Origin: Chryseobacterium camelliae | GTDB taxonomy: Bacteria > Bacteroidota > Bacteroidia > Flavobacteriales > Weeksellaceae | Assembly (NCBI RefSeq): GCF_027920545.1 | Contig: NZ_CP115859.1 | Coordinates: 3,143,501-3,207,500, forward strand | Direction: 5' to 3' | Length of the DNA stretch: 64,000 bases | Shown: in pieces, positions 33,661-46,300 of the stretch | How positions within the stretch are numbered: position 1 is the stretch's first letter | How the letters are laid out: every line of letters starts with the position of its first letter | Made by a program: the position numbers and the translations under genes | Notes under the pieces: generated by a model | Databases searched by the model: none | Told to the model about the DNA's origin: nothing | What the model saw: the letters and a program-made list of their open reading frames with translations, nothing else

Positions 33661-36096
33661 TTATCCGTTTCCAATTCTCTGCTTAAGATCATCCGCACCA
33701 CCTGTTTTTCTGGGCTGCCCCGATTTTCCTGTCCCGAAATTGTAAGTATAGGAAAGCATGGCAACTCGGGTATCCCTTCTTACAATAAAATTTTCGACAT
33801 AGCTGTTATAGATGTTTCTTGCTTCAGGATTGCTTGTGAAGAAAATATCATTGAAAGAAAATTTGAGGGTGCTGTTGTTTTTAAATTTCTTCTGAGCACC
33901 GATATTTACAGACCACATCGGTTTCAGGAACATATAGGCATAGACTTCTTTTGCTTTATAATTTCCGTTTAGTTCGGCGGTAAATCCGTTTCCTAATTTA
34001 AAAGAATTATTACTGTTGAGATCAAAAGTGAAATTCCCCTGATTTTTGATAGAAGTATCAGAAATATTGCCGGTGTAACTTCCATAATAGAAATTCGCAT
34101 TATTGTTCATATCCCACCATTTCGTAACTTTTACCGGAGCAATCAGATTCAGTCCGAAATAGGAAGCCGAACTTAGGTTTTCATTGGCTTGAACGACAAC
34201 AATATTTCCGTTTTCAACAGTCGGTTTTAAAACATCGGTAATATTATTTTTTGTTTTACTGTAACTCAACGTTGCAAAATATTTATTGCTCAGACTGTAT
34301 GTAAATTCATAATTCATGGTAGTTTGCGGGTTCAGATCCGGGTTTCCTGCCTGATACGTCGTAAGATCCAGATAAAATTTAAAAGGATTAAGCTGTTTGT
34401 AAGTCGGTCTGGTAATTCTTCGGCTGAAATTGAGTTCTACCGTATTTTTATCATTCAGATCATAAGAAAAAACCGCGCTTGGGAATAATTGCGTATAATT
34501 CTTTTTATTAATTTGATTCGTGGTTATTTGATTTCCAGTAACATTCGTATTCTCTACTCTCAATCCGAAATTCACTTTGAATTTTTCCCAGTTTTTAATT
34601 AAATTTCCATAAACTGCATTAATATTTTCTTCGTAAATGAAATGATTGGTCTTGGAATAATCAAGCTCTAAATTCCCGGAGCTGGCATTAAAATACTGAA
34701 GATCATTATCCGCCTTTACAAAACTGGTTTTAATCCCGGCTTCTAATTTCCAGTTCTTTTTGAAAACTTTGGTAAGATCGGATTTCAGGGAATAAATATT
34801 CAGATTTCCACCCAAATCTCCCTTTAAATTATAAGGATTGGGTGCAGAGACAGTGGAAGGCAAAAGATTTCCATCGACATCAAAATTTCTGGTAATAAAA
34901 TTCTGCAATGAAGTGTTTGAATAATTGATATAATCTACATCTGTCGTCAGTTCCGAACCTAATGAATCGATGGTAAGCTTATGATTAAGGTTCAATGCAA
35001 TATTTTTCCAATGATCGCGGTTATTACTCGTTGTATTGGAACTTCCTGCCGGTTGATAATGATGATCCAAAATAGACGTATTATTATTGCTGGTCGGATC
35101 AAATCTGTTGCTGATAAAACCTACTGAAAATCCGAGGACATTCTTATCGTTCATGTAATAATCCATTCCAACTTTGGCGATGTGGTTTCGGAAATTCATT
35201 TTCAGGAAATTATCCTGGATATAGGCCTGCTTAAAATTTCCATTTTCATAAAAACTTCTGTCGAGAAGCAATTTATTGTAGAATTCACGGTAGGCAAAGC
35301 TGTAGTTCGCAAAAAGATTCACTTTTTTATTTCGGTGATTGATGCTGAAGCTATTGTTGTTTTTAATATATTTTCCTGTTCCCAAAGCCGTTGAAACACT
35401 TCCATTCGTTCCTTTTCGCTGGTCTTTTTTAAGCTTAATATTAATGATCGAAGTCCCGGCTGCATCATATTTTGAAGATGGGTTGGTGATAAATTCTACT
35501 TTTTCAACACTGGCAGAGGGAATTCCCCGAAGATAATTGGCAAGATCGGTTCCGTTCATCGGCGTATTTTTTCCGTCGATCTGTACCAAGAGATTGCCTT
35601 TCCCTCTCAGACTGATGTTGTCATTATTGTCAATTTTTACGCCCGGAGCTTTTTCCAGGACTTCAAAAGCAGAATTTCCGGTACTTACAATGCTGTTTTC
35701 AACATTCAGGATCATTTTTCCGTCCTGTCTTTCGATATAAGGTTTTGCTTTGGTAATCACCACGCTTTCAATCACTTTTTCGTTCAATGAAATGGAAGGC
35801 AGCGTTGTATTTTCTGTTACGGCAATGTTTTCAGATGTATATGTTTCTGCACCGTTTCGGTTGATCTTTAAGGAATAATTTCCCGAAGCGAGGTCATTAA
35901 AGCTAAAATTCCCTTTAGAATCGGCAATTTCAGTTTTCACCAGTTTGTTCTCGGAATTGAACAAATTAATTTCCATCTGATTCACCTTATCCGAATCAAT
36001 TTTTCCGGATAAAGAGAAATTCTGCAGCGTTTGCGCCGTCAGCAGGCTAAAGACTGAGATAAGCCAAAAGAAAACGAGTAAAAATATTCTGGTCAT
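33661..36096 (-). CDS. TonB-dependent outer-membrane receptor (OMP_b-brl_3 type)
   Basis: The 811 residues have a signal peptide, a carboxypeptidase-regulatory-like domain (about 28-105), a plug domain (NSAFEVLEKAPGVKIDNNDN, FITNPSSKYDAAGTSIINIK) and a long C-terminal barrel. It is a receptor with an outer-membrane beta-barrel, substrate unknown. It lies 9 nt downstream of a MarR gene, so MarR probably controls it. Confidence 0.85.
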   Translation of the reverse strand: MTRIFLLVFFWLISVFSLLTAQTLQNFSLSGKIDSDKVNQMEINLFNSENKLVKTEIADSKGNFSFNDLASGNYSLKINRNGAETYTSENIAVTENTTLPSISLNEKVIESVVITKAKPYIERQDGKMILNVENSIVSTGNSAFEVLEKAPGVKIDNNDNISLRGKGNLLVQIDGKNTPMNGTDLANYLRGIPSASVEKVEFITNPSSKYDAAGTSIINIKLKKDQRKGTNGSVSTALGTGKYIKNNNSFSINHRNKKVNLFANYSFAYREFYNKLLLDRSFYENGNFKQAYIQDNFLKMNFRNHIAKVGMDYYMNDKNVLGFSVGFISNRFDPTSNNNTSILDHHYQPAGSSNTTSNNRDHWKNIALNLNHKLTIDSLGSELTTDVDYINYSNTSLQNFITRNFDVDGNLLPSTVSAPNPYNLKGDLGGNLNIYSLKSDLTKVFKKNWKLEAGIKTSFVKADNDLQYFNASSGNLELDYSKTNHFIYEENINAVYGNLIKNWEKFKVNFGLRVENTNVTGNQITTNQINKKNYTQLFPSAVFSYDLNDKNTVELNFSRRITRPTYKQLNPFKFYLDLTTYQAGNPDLNPQTTMNYEFTYSLSNKYFATLSYSKTKNNITDVLKPTVENGNIVVVQANENLSSASYFGLNLIAPVKVTKWWDMNNNANFYYGSYTGNISDTSIKNQGNFTFDLNSNNSFKLGNGFTAELNGNYKAKEVYAYMFLKPMWSVNIGAQKKFKNNSTLKFSFNDIFFTSNPEARNIYNSYVENFIVRRDTRVAMLSYTYNFGTGKSGQPRKTGGADDLKQRIGNG

Positions 36097-36104
36097 TGTG
36101 TTGA

Positions 36105-36542
36105 TTATTTAGAGGTAAGACAGTTTTTTGATATTTGGAGTAATGCAGCGTTCATGATTTTCATTTCTTCCTTGGAAATACCTTTCAAAGCAGTTTTTCG
36201 GTTATTCTCAACTAAATTTTGTATTTTTTTAATGATTTCTTTCCCGGTTGTCGTGATTTCGAGGTTGGTCTTTCTGCGGTCATCAGGATTTGAATTCCGG
36301 ATGATGTATTCTGATTTCACCAGCAATTCAATGATTCTTGTTACAGAAGCATTATCCTTAAAAACAAGATCTCCGATTTCATTTTGTATAATTCCGGGAT
36401 TTTCTAAAATAGCTTTAATAATCAGCCATTGGTCAATTGTAATGCTAAATCCGTTTGCTTTTAATTGCCTTTGAGCATAATTTCTGTACGCCCGGATCGC
36501 TTTATCGATGTTATAAAATATAATTGAATCTAACTTTTCCAT
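36105..36542 (-). CDS. MarR-family transcriptional regulator
   Basis: The 145 residues have a winged helix: IDQWLIIKAILENPGIIQNE, IGDLVFKDNASVTRIIELL, and the wing RNSNPDDRRKTNLEITTTGK. It probably autoregulates and controls the TonB receptor gene behind it. A strong palindrome lies over its promoter region. Confidence 0.9.
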   Translation of the reverse strand: MEKLDSIIFYNIDKAIRAYRNYAQRQLKANGFSITIDQWLIIKAILENPGIIQNEIGDLVFKDNASVTRIIELLVKSEYIIRNSNPDDRRKTNLEITTTGKEIIKKIQNLVENNRKTALKGISKEEMKIMNAALLQISKNCLTSK

Positions 36543-36569
36543 TGTTTAGAATTTTTAATTGAATTAAAA

Positions 36570-36594
36570 TGACTTATCAATTATTGATATGTCA
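36570..36594. promoter_or_regulatory. MarR operator palindrome
   Basis: TGAC-T-TATCAAT-T-ATTGATA-T-GTCA is a 25-bp near-perfect inverted repeat 28 nt before the marR start, as expected for MarR autoregulation. Confidence 0.75.
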
Positions 36595-36657
36595 ATTAAT
36601 TTGTTGCTCGAAATTTTGTTTTGTTACAATGGAGAAATAAATTTTTTAGATTAAAAT

Positions 36658-36684
36658 AAAAACCACCGTTTTATGGTGGTTTAT
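36658..36684 (-). terminator. Terminator of rlaP-like gene 1
   Basis: AAACCACC and GGTGGTTT arms with a 7-nt loop are followed on the minus strand by TTTATTTT. It closes the leftward rlaP transcript. Confidence 0.8.
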
Positions 36685-36692
36685 GAGTTAAA

Positions 36693-37784
36693 TTATTGAT
36701 AAAGATTTTCTCTAATCTCAATTAAAATCTTTGATGTTTTCTCCAAATCCGGATAATCCGGAAGAGTGGAAACAGAATGATAATGTTCAATAGATTTTAT
36801 CAGATTTTCCGCTTTCTTCATTACATTTTCATATGACCAGTTTCCAGCTTTGATGTCGAGTAGCTCATCACGGTTCTCTACACGAATATTCAATGAATTG
36901 GTTTTAAAAATCTGTTCACACGACTGCAAAAGACGAATCGTATGCATCATATTTTTACTGTCATAATTTTGTCCGTGATTCTGATTAACGTTGTAGCGGT
37001 CTTCATTTCGCTCCGAAACCCACTTCCAGTATTCACGATAATCTTTGCAATAGGTGGAATAAGCATCCAGGTTACAAAAAAGATAAGCAACAGGTTTTTC
37101 CTCTTTAGGAACCGATGAAACGGAAACCTGATTGGCTTCTTCATTCTGAATAATTCCTTTATAGTTCAGGTCTTCGGATTCGTCATAGAAAAGAGCGAAG
37201 ATTCCTTTGGTGTTGTCGAGACTTACCAAACCGCATTTTTCCTGTAAAAGACCACCCCGTCCTGCGGACACCCCTCCAGAGGAAGGGAATTCTCGCAGCC
37301 ATTTTTTCAACGGAACAGAACCTTGATCTTGCAAAATATAACAGAAATCAAGAATGGATTTTCTTTCTTTATCAATCGGATTGAGGATTTTTTTGTTGAG
37401 TCCTTTTGCCTTTTTGATTTGTGAAATCGCATAACCTGCAAAGGTATCTTTGCACAGTTTCGAAAGAAAATCTTCGGGTCTCAGCAAATCCATCAACGGG
37501 TTTTTATATTGAATGCAATCTTCCGGACTTGCCAGAATTTCTAAAATATTCGGATTGTTCTTTTGTAGCAATTCAACCAGTCTCCCTATTTCATAGTATG
37601 TAATATCATTTGTTTTATTGGAAATCTGAGGGATATAATTTAATCCAAAAAAATCTTCTTTCGGTATATAATACACTCCGCGAATATCTGTGTCGGAGTT
37701 TTCCGTTGCGAGCCCGAAAGAGCGGCTTCCTGAGATGGTCTCGAAGAGGATGAGGTTGCGGGATTTTAAGTATTTTATATCCAT
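36693..37784 (-). CDS. RlaP-type nucleotidyltransferase 1
   Basis: The 363-residue protein begins with ISGSRSFGLATENSDTDIRG, the GS and DxD active site of the DNA polymerase beta superfamily. The rest (ITYYEIGRLVELLQKNNPNI, YNVNQNHGQNYDSKNMMHTI) fits RlaP, the RNA-ligase-associated family. Such enzymes add nucleotides to RNA, and the family name comes from rtcB neighbourhoods. Residues about 164-178 are encoded by an inserted dispersed repeat in frame. It is paired with a second RlaP-like gene 9 nt upstream. Confidence 0.8.
   Translation of the reverse strand: MDIKYLKSRNLILFETISGSRSFGLATENSDTDIRGVYYIPKEDFFGLNYIPQISNKTNDITYYEIGRLVELLQKNNPNILEILASPEDCIQYKNPLMDLLRPEDFLSKLCKDTFAGYAISQIKKAKGLNKKILNPIDKERKSILDFCYILQDQGSVPLKKWLREFPSSGGVSAGRGGLLQEKCGLVSLDNTKGIFALFYDESEDLNYKGIIQNEEANQVSVSSVPKEEKPVAYLFCNLDAYSTYCKDYREYWKWVSERNEDRYNVNQNHGQNYDSKNMMHTIRLLQSCEQIFKTNSLNIRVENRDELLDIKAGNWSYENVMKKAENLIKSIEHYHSVSTLPDYPDLEKTSKILIEIRENLYQ
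37251..37291. repeat. Dispersed repeat in frame inside rlaP-like gene 1
   Basis: ACCACCCCGTC, then CACCCCTCC, then AGGAAGGGAATT follow the same order as the intergenic copy at 47714-47768 (ACCACCCCGTC, CCACCCCTCC, AGGGAGGGGAATT). The rlaP frame stays open through it. Confidence 0.65.
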
Positions 37785-37793
37785 TTAATTAGT

Positions 37794-38627
<834 letters not shown>

Positions 38628-38645
38628 TTATGGAAGATTTTAATT

Positions 38646-38814
38646 TTTTTTAACGCAAAGTTTTTATTTTACAGGGTGATCTTATTAAGAGAGCAAAGAA
38701 TAATCAACAAAGTTGATTTGATGAAGGTTTATTTTCAAGCTTCGTGAAGCAAATTTTATTTGCCTTTGCCTTCTAATACTAAACTGTATGTAAGAAAAGC
38801 TTTGCGTTAAAAAA
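38646..38814. repeat. MITE-like element with 15-bp terminal inverted repeats
   Basis: TTTTTTAACGCAAAG (38646-38660) and its exact reverse complement (38800-38814) bound 169 bp with no gene. The inside holds a small AAGCTTCGTGAAGC hairpin. The ends look like flavobacterial intergenic repeats rather than transposase ends. Confidence 0.5.
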
Positions 38815-38910
38815 TAAAACTGAAAAAATGAATCCAATTTATGAAGGCATTGATTTTGTTAAGGTTTTAGAATTTTTAGAGAACAAATTTTATTTTTAGT
38901 CAAATTTTCC

Positions 38911-38952
38911 AAGTCTTGAATTTTTGTTTCTTTTGTTTCAAGACAAAAGAAA
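38911..38952. repeat. 42-bp direct repeat, copy 1
   Basis: It differs from the copy at 41532-41573 at one base. It can fold through GTCTTGAA/TTCAAGAC or CTTTTGT/ACAAAAG. The two copies bracket the cobTSC operon. The rest of the 38550-39037 gap holds no gene. Confidence 0.8.
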
Positions 38953-39013
38953 ATTAAATACCCGTTTAATACTCGGAATTTAGTAATTTGCATTCCATCA
39001 TTTAATCTAATAA

Positions 39014-40042
<1,029 letters not shown>

Positions 40043-40825
40043 ATGAAAGCTCTAAAGAATGAACTGATTTATTTCGCAACGGCTCTGATGTTCTTCACTA
40101 GAATTCCTGTTCCGTTCAAAGTTCCGTATTCTAGTGAGATTATGAACAGATCCCAGAAATATTTTTCTTGGGTTGGATTATTGGTTGGAGTGATCAATGT
40201 TGCTATTTTCTATCTTTCTTTTCAGCTTTTTAACCTTGAAATAGCGATTGTTTTAATGATGATTTCAAGTGTTTTGCTGACTGGTGCTTTCCATGAAGAT
40301 GGCTTTACGGATGTTTGTGACAGTTTCGGAGGAGGTTATGGCAAAGAGAAAATTATGACCATCATGAAAGACAGTCGTGTTGGAGCTTATGGAGCGATTG
40401 GAATCATTTTGTTATTTGCCTTAAAATTTTTCAGCATTAAAGAACTGGGAAGTATTGATCTAACGAAAACTTTGGCTATCATTATTTTCGCCCATACATC
40501 AAGCCGGTTTATTTCCGGAACGATGATTTATACCCATCAGTATGTCACAGATATTGATGCCAGCAAATCAAAACCGTTGGCGAATAAACCATTGGATGGA
40601 AAGTCTTTATTCATAAGCTTTTTAGCCGTTCTTATTGCATTTTCATTGCTTCCGGATTGGCGATTAATTCCGGCTTTTATATTGGCTTATATCGGGAAGA
40701 TGTACCTGGGTTGGTATTTTAAAAAACATATCGGAGGGTATACCGGTGACTGTTTGGGAACGGTTCAGCAGGTTGGTGAGGTTTTATTCTATTTAGCAAC
40801 CATTATCGTATGGAAATTCATTTAA
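40043..40825 (+). CDS. cobS: Adenosylcobinamide-GDP ribazoletransferase (cobalamin synthase)
   Basis: The 260-residue membrane protein has FFTRIPVPFK, GAFHEDGFTDVCDSFGGGY, MKDSRVGAYGAIGI and GGYTGDCLGTVQQVGE. It joins adenosylcobinamide-GDP with alpha-ribazole. It starts directly after the cobT stop. Confidence 0.96.
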   Translation: MKALKNELIYFATALMFFTRIPVPFKVPYSSEIMNRSQKYFSWVGLLVGVINVAIFYLSFQLFNLEIAIVLMMISSVLLTGAFHEDGFTDVCDSFGGGYGKEKIMTIMKDSRVGAYGAIGIILLFALKFFSIKELGSIDLTKTLAIIIFAHTSSRFISGTMIYTHQYVTDIDASKSKPLANKPLDGKSLFISFLAVLIAFSLLPDWRLIPAFILAYIGKMYLGWYFKKHIGGYTGDCLGTVQQVGEVLFYLATIIVWKFI

Positions 40826-41364
40826 TTCGTCATACTGCGGTAGAAAATCCGGATCATTTGTGTTATGGATTTGCCGAAATGCCTTTAAGAAAAGACTTTG
40901 AAGAAGATTTAACGGTCGTGCAAATTGATAATGATTTTGATTTAATCGTTTCAAGCCCATCCCAACGCTGTCAGTTGCTAGCAAAATATTTTAAATTGAA
41001 TTACATAACTGATGAAAGAATCCATGAGATGAATTTCGGGGATTGGGAGCTGAAAAAATGGTCGGAAATTCCGGAAGAGGAAATCAATCCTTGGTATGAA
41101 GATTTTATTAATGTAAAAGCTAAAAACGGTGAGAATTTATTAGGAATGCAAACCCGTGTTTCTGAGTTCTGGAATGAGTTGATTTCGAAAGAAAATGTTG
41201 ATAAAGTTTTGATTGTAACCCATGCCGGAGTCATTCGATTGATCCTTCAGACTATTCTTCAGTTTCCTTTGGAAAATATATTTAATATTCAAATTGATTA
41301 TGGGAAAAGAGTTGTGGTTGATGTGAAAAACGAACTGGCTTCTATTAAAAAAGTGAATATTTAA
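40810..41364 (+). CDS. cobC: Alpha-ribazole phosphatase (histidine phosphatase)
   Basis: The 184 residues have EIHLIRHTAVENPDHLCYGF (RHT phosphohistidine motif), SSPSQRCQLLAKYF and VLIVTHAGVIRLIL with the second catalytic His. Such enzymes dephosphorylate alpha-ribazole phosphate or adenosylcobalamin phosphate. It overlaps cobS by 16 nt, so it is the third gene of the operon. Confidence 0.88.
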   Translation: MEIHLIRHTAVENPDHLCYGFAEMPLRKDFEEDLTVVQIDNDFDLIVSSPSQRCQLLAKYFKLNYITDERIHEMNFGDWELKKWSEIPEEEINPWYEDFINVKAKNGENLLGMQTRVSEFWNELISKENVDKVLIVTHAGVIRLILQTILQFPLENIFNIQIDYGKRVVVDVKNELASIKKVNI

Positions 41365-41373
41365 AATAAAAAT

Positions 41374-41406
41374 AACCTTGCAAGATACATAGATCCGCAA
41401 GGTTGG
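41374..41406 (+). terminator. cobTSC terminator
   Basis: AACCTTGC and GCAAGGTT arms with a 15-nt loop lie just after cobC. The T-tract is weak, so this may act with the following repeat. Confidence 0.6.
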
Positions 41407-41531
41407 GTTATCAGTTTTCTTTTTGACTTAAGCGCAAAGACGCAATTTGTTTTATTCTAATTTGTTTTAAGGCGCAAGGATTTTATTAAAGATAAAACTT
41501 ATTAGCACGAAAATTTTTAGCGGAAGTTTTA

Positions 41532-41573
41532 AAGTCTTGAACTTTTGTTTCTTTTGTTTCAAGACAAAAGAAA
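41532..41573. repeat. 42-bp direct repeat, copy 2
   Basis: It ends 3 nt before the rtcB stop and matches the copy at 38911-38952 at 41 of 42 bases in the same orientation. Confidence 0.8.
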
Positions 41574-41576
41574 TCT

Positions 41577-43080
<1,504 letters not shown>

Positions 43081-43082
43081 TA

Positions 43083-43255
43083 GTAACCTTGATGAGATTC
43101 GAACTCACATTCCAAATTGGCATTGAGGCTGTAAATACGCTTCCCTACTTTTCTCAGAATTTCGGTGCTTCTGTAAACTCTACCCATTAGTCCGCGCAGG
43201 TCTAACCGGAATATCCCCAAACTCTACGAATACGTAAATTTTTCCGTAGGCTTTT
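43083..43255 (-). ncRNA. Candidate tRNA-like RNA (Y-RNA-like) upstream of rtcB
   Basis: On the minus strand, a D-like arm GACT-AATGGGTAG-AGTT (43176-43192), an anticodon-like arm CAGAA-9 nt-TTCTG (43155-43173) and a T arm GTGAG-TTCGAAT-CTCAT (43092-43108) occur in tRNA order. GACCT (43198-43202) pairs with AGGTT (43085-43089) like an acceptor stem. The variable part is about 46 nt, far longer than in a tRNA, and the anticodon loop has nine bases. Another structured stretch lies before it. The link with Y RNAs near bacterial rtc genes is by analogy. Confidence 0.65.
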
Positions 43256-43366
43256 CCTTTTAAGCTACAAGGTCATTTTGTTGATGCAAAGTAAGAACTA
43301 AAGTATGCAATGTTTTTGCGTTGTAGAAAAATTTTATATTTTTATTGAAAATTATTTTTAGGCAAG

Positions 43367-46300
43367 ATGGAAAATTTAAATCCGGAAATATTTCAGGCAT
43401 TTCAAAACAAACTGAAAACAGGCAATAGAAGAGGTGTTCATTTAAATGCGATTCCCGGAAACTCAAGATATAAATTTGATCTTGCCCGACTTTCTGAAAT
43501 TCATAAAAGCCTTCCGGAGCATTTTATCATTAATCTTTTAACGCAGAAGAATGTTAATTTTAAATTTTCCATTCATGATAAAATTTCTGATGAGGTTGCT
43601 AAAACTCCGGAAAAAGAGGGTATTTACTTGTATGATGATGAAAAAGAAGTTACCGAAAATAAGGGAGCAGAAGTCGCTTTGGTTAAGGACAAAACACGAG
43701 AAGCAGCATTAGAAAAGCTTTCCACCGGTTTGGAAAACCTGATCTTTCAAAATGAAGTGATACAATCTGAGAAAGGAATCAATTCTTTGGGTTTCGGTTT
43801 TCCGGTTTTGATCAGGAAAGATATGGATGGACAGATTTCTGCTTCACCCATCCTGATCTGGTCTGTGAACATAAAGCCGGTCAATGAGCTGAATACATGG
43901 GAAATCAGTAGAACGGAGGATGATGCAATCTATGTAAATGAAGTTTTGATCAATCATTTGCAAAATGACTCCGGGATTGTATTGGAACAGATTTCTGAAG
44001 AAATGCTTGCCGATGGAAAAATAGATAAACCTGAACTGTTGCAGATTTGTCAAACTCTGTTAAATCAGCTTAAAATCACACAGAACCTTGATTTTATCCT
44101 TAATAATTATGAGGAAATTCCATTGATTAAACCGAAGGCTTCCTATGAAGAACAGCTTCAGAACAATGGAGACGCCCTTATTATTAAATCCGGTGTTTTT
44201 TCCATTTTTGAAGTTCAGAAACAGAATATTATTAATGATTATGAGTCGTTGAAGAGAGAGTTTAAACCTCTTGAAAACGGAATACAGCAGGATTTTCAAT
44301 CCATTACTTCTATTGAGACTGATCCTTCGCAGCAGGGAATTTTAGAATCATTAAAATCACAGACGAAAATTTTGATTCAGGGTCCTCCGGGAACAGGAAA
44401 AAGCCAGACGCTGACTGCGGTTTTGGTGAATGCCTTGGAAAACAAACAAAAAACAGTTGTTGTCTGTGAAAAACAGACTGCGCTGGAAGTTTTATATAAT
44501 GCACTTCATAAATTAGGTTTGGGGCGCTACTGTGTGATGATTAAAGATAGTGTTTCCGACAGAAAACTCGTGGTAGATGCTGTCCGAAATACAATTGATC
44601 TGGCCGATTTCAAAAAAACAGGACAATCTTATTCTGCTCAGTCGCTGCAAGATCAACTGACGCTAATTTCAGAGCATAAAGCAACAATTAATACGGTTCA
44701 TGAGCTCCTGAATTCAGACTTGATTTCAGGCAAAAACTGGATGGAAATTGTTGGTGACCTTTTAACATTTCAGGATACCAAAGAAAATATAAATGTTCAG
44801 GATATCCCGTTTACTTTTTCAGAAGGGGAAGGTAAAGAGATTGAATATATTTTGGAAAAGGGAAAAGAGGTTTATCAGGAATATCAGCCTTTTGAAAAAT
44901 CTTCATTTATTAATCCTGAAAAGCTGATCCGCGAGAATTTTCATAACAGTCTGCAGAATTTAGATACTTCTTTTCAGCATTATGAAAAGATGTGGGATGA
45001 AATTCAGTCGCTGATTATTGATTTCAGACCTGTGTATGAAGAAAAGAAAAAACAGAATTTTAGTCAGAATTTTCAAACATTATCGTCACTAATTAATGAA
45101 ACGGAAGTGATCACTTCTGTTCTGAATCAAAATTCTGAAGAATTTCACCCTGAAATTACGAACGGATTATTCTATAGGTTCACTGCATTATTTTCTTCAG
45201 GAAAGAAAAAAAAGATCAGCAATCAGAAAAGATTACTGGAAATAAGTTCTTTGATTAAACAAATCAGTCTGAATGAGTTTTTCCCTTCGATCGATCTGTC
45301 TGATCATCTTTGGAATAATAAAAATGAAATTCTGAATTACCGTCAGAAAATACAAAATATTCAATCCGGATTTTCTTCTCAGCTGGAACAACAGTTCAAT
45401 AGCATTGATTTCCTGAATATTTTCGATCCTGTGATTTCCGGAAAAGAAACGGAGATGATTGCCCAGCGAATTCAGCAGTTGAAGAAAAGTATCTCAAATG
45501 ATCAGTGGGTGAAAGATCTGAATTTTGGAAACACTTATCAGAGCTTTGACCAGTATCTGATTTCTATTTTAGACCAATACAGAACGTACAGAAATCATCC
45601 TGAAAATCCTTTGCTGGCGGAATTTAACTGGTTTTATTTTTACCAGCCTTTAAGTGTTTTTCAGAAAAAGATATTGGAAAAACTTCATTCCGTTAACAAT
45701 TGGAAGGCTTCTTTCTATGCGGCTTATTTTCCTCTATTGTTAAATAAGTATTCTGATTCGAAACTTAATTTTAACGAAAAGAATTACGAAGAAATTACCA
45801 AGCAGATAAAACAATACAGATCTTCTCAGCAGAATTTTATTCAGTATTTCTGGAATGATGCTCAGCAAAATGCGGTAAAGAAGTTTGAACAAACGAATAA
45901 AGATATTACGGTTGCCAATCTTTACAATAAACGAAGCAGCATCAATCATAAAAGATTGACATTGAGACAAATTGTTCAGAAAGATATAGGTCTTTTCACT
46001 AGTTTTTTTCCCATTATTCTTACGACACCGGATGCCTGTAGTAATCTTTTTCAGGGGAAGAATTTTTATTTCGATCATGTGGTTTTTGATGAAGCCAGTC
46101 AGCTGAAACTGGAAGACAATCTTCCGGCTTTGCTGAAAGGGAAGGGTATTATCATTGCAGGTGACGAACATCAGATGCCGCCTTCAAATTATTTCAGTAA
46201 GGTTTTTGACGGAACGATTGAGGATGAGGACGATATTGAATCTGAAAATGAGGTGATCACCTATAAAAATTCTTTATTGAATATTGAATCTTTATTGGAT

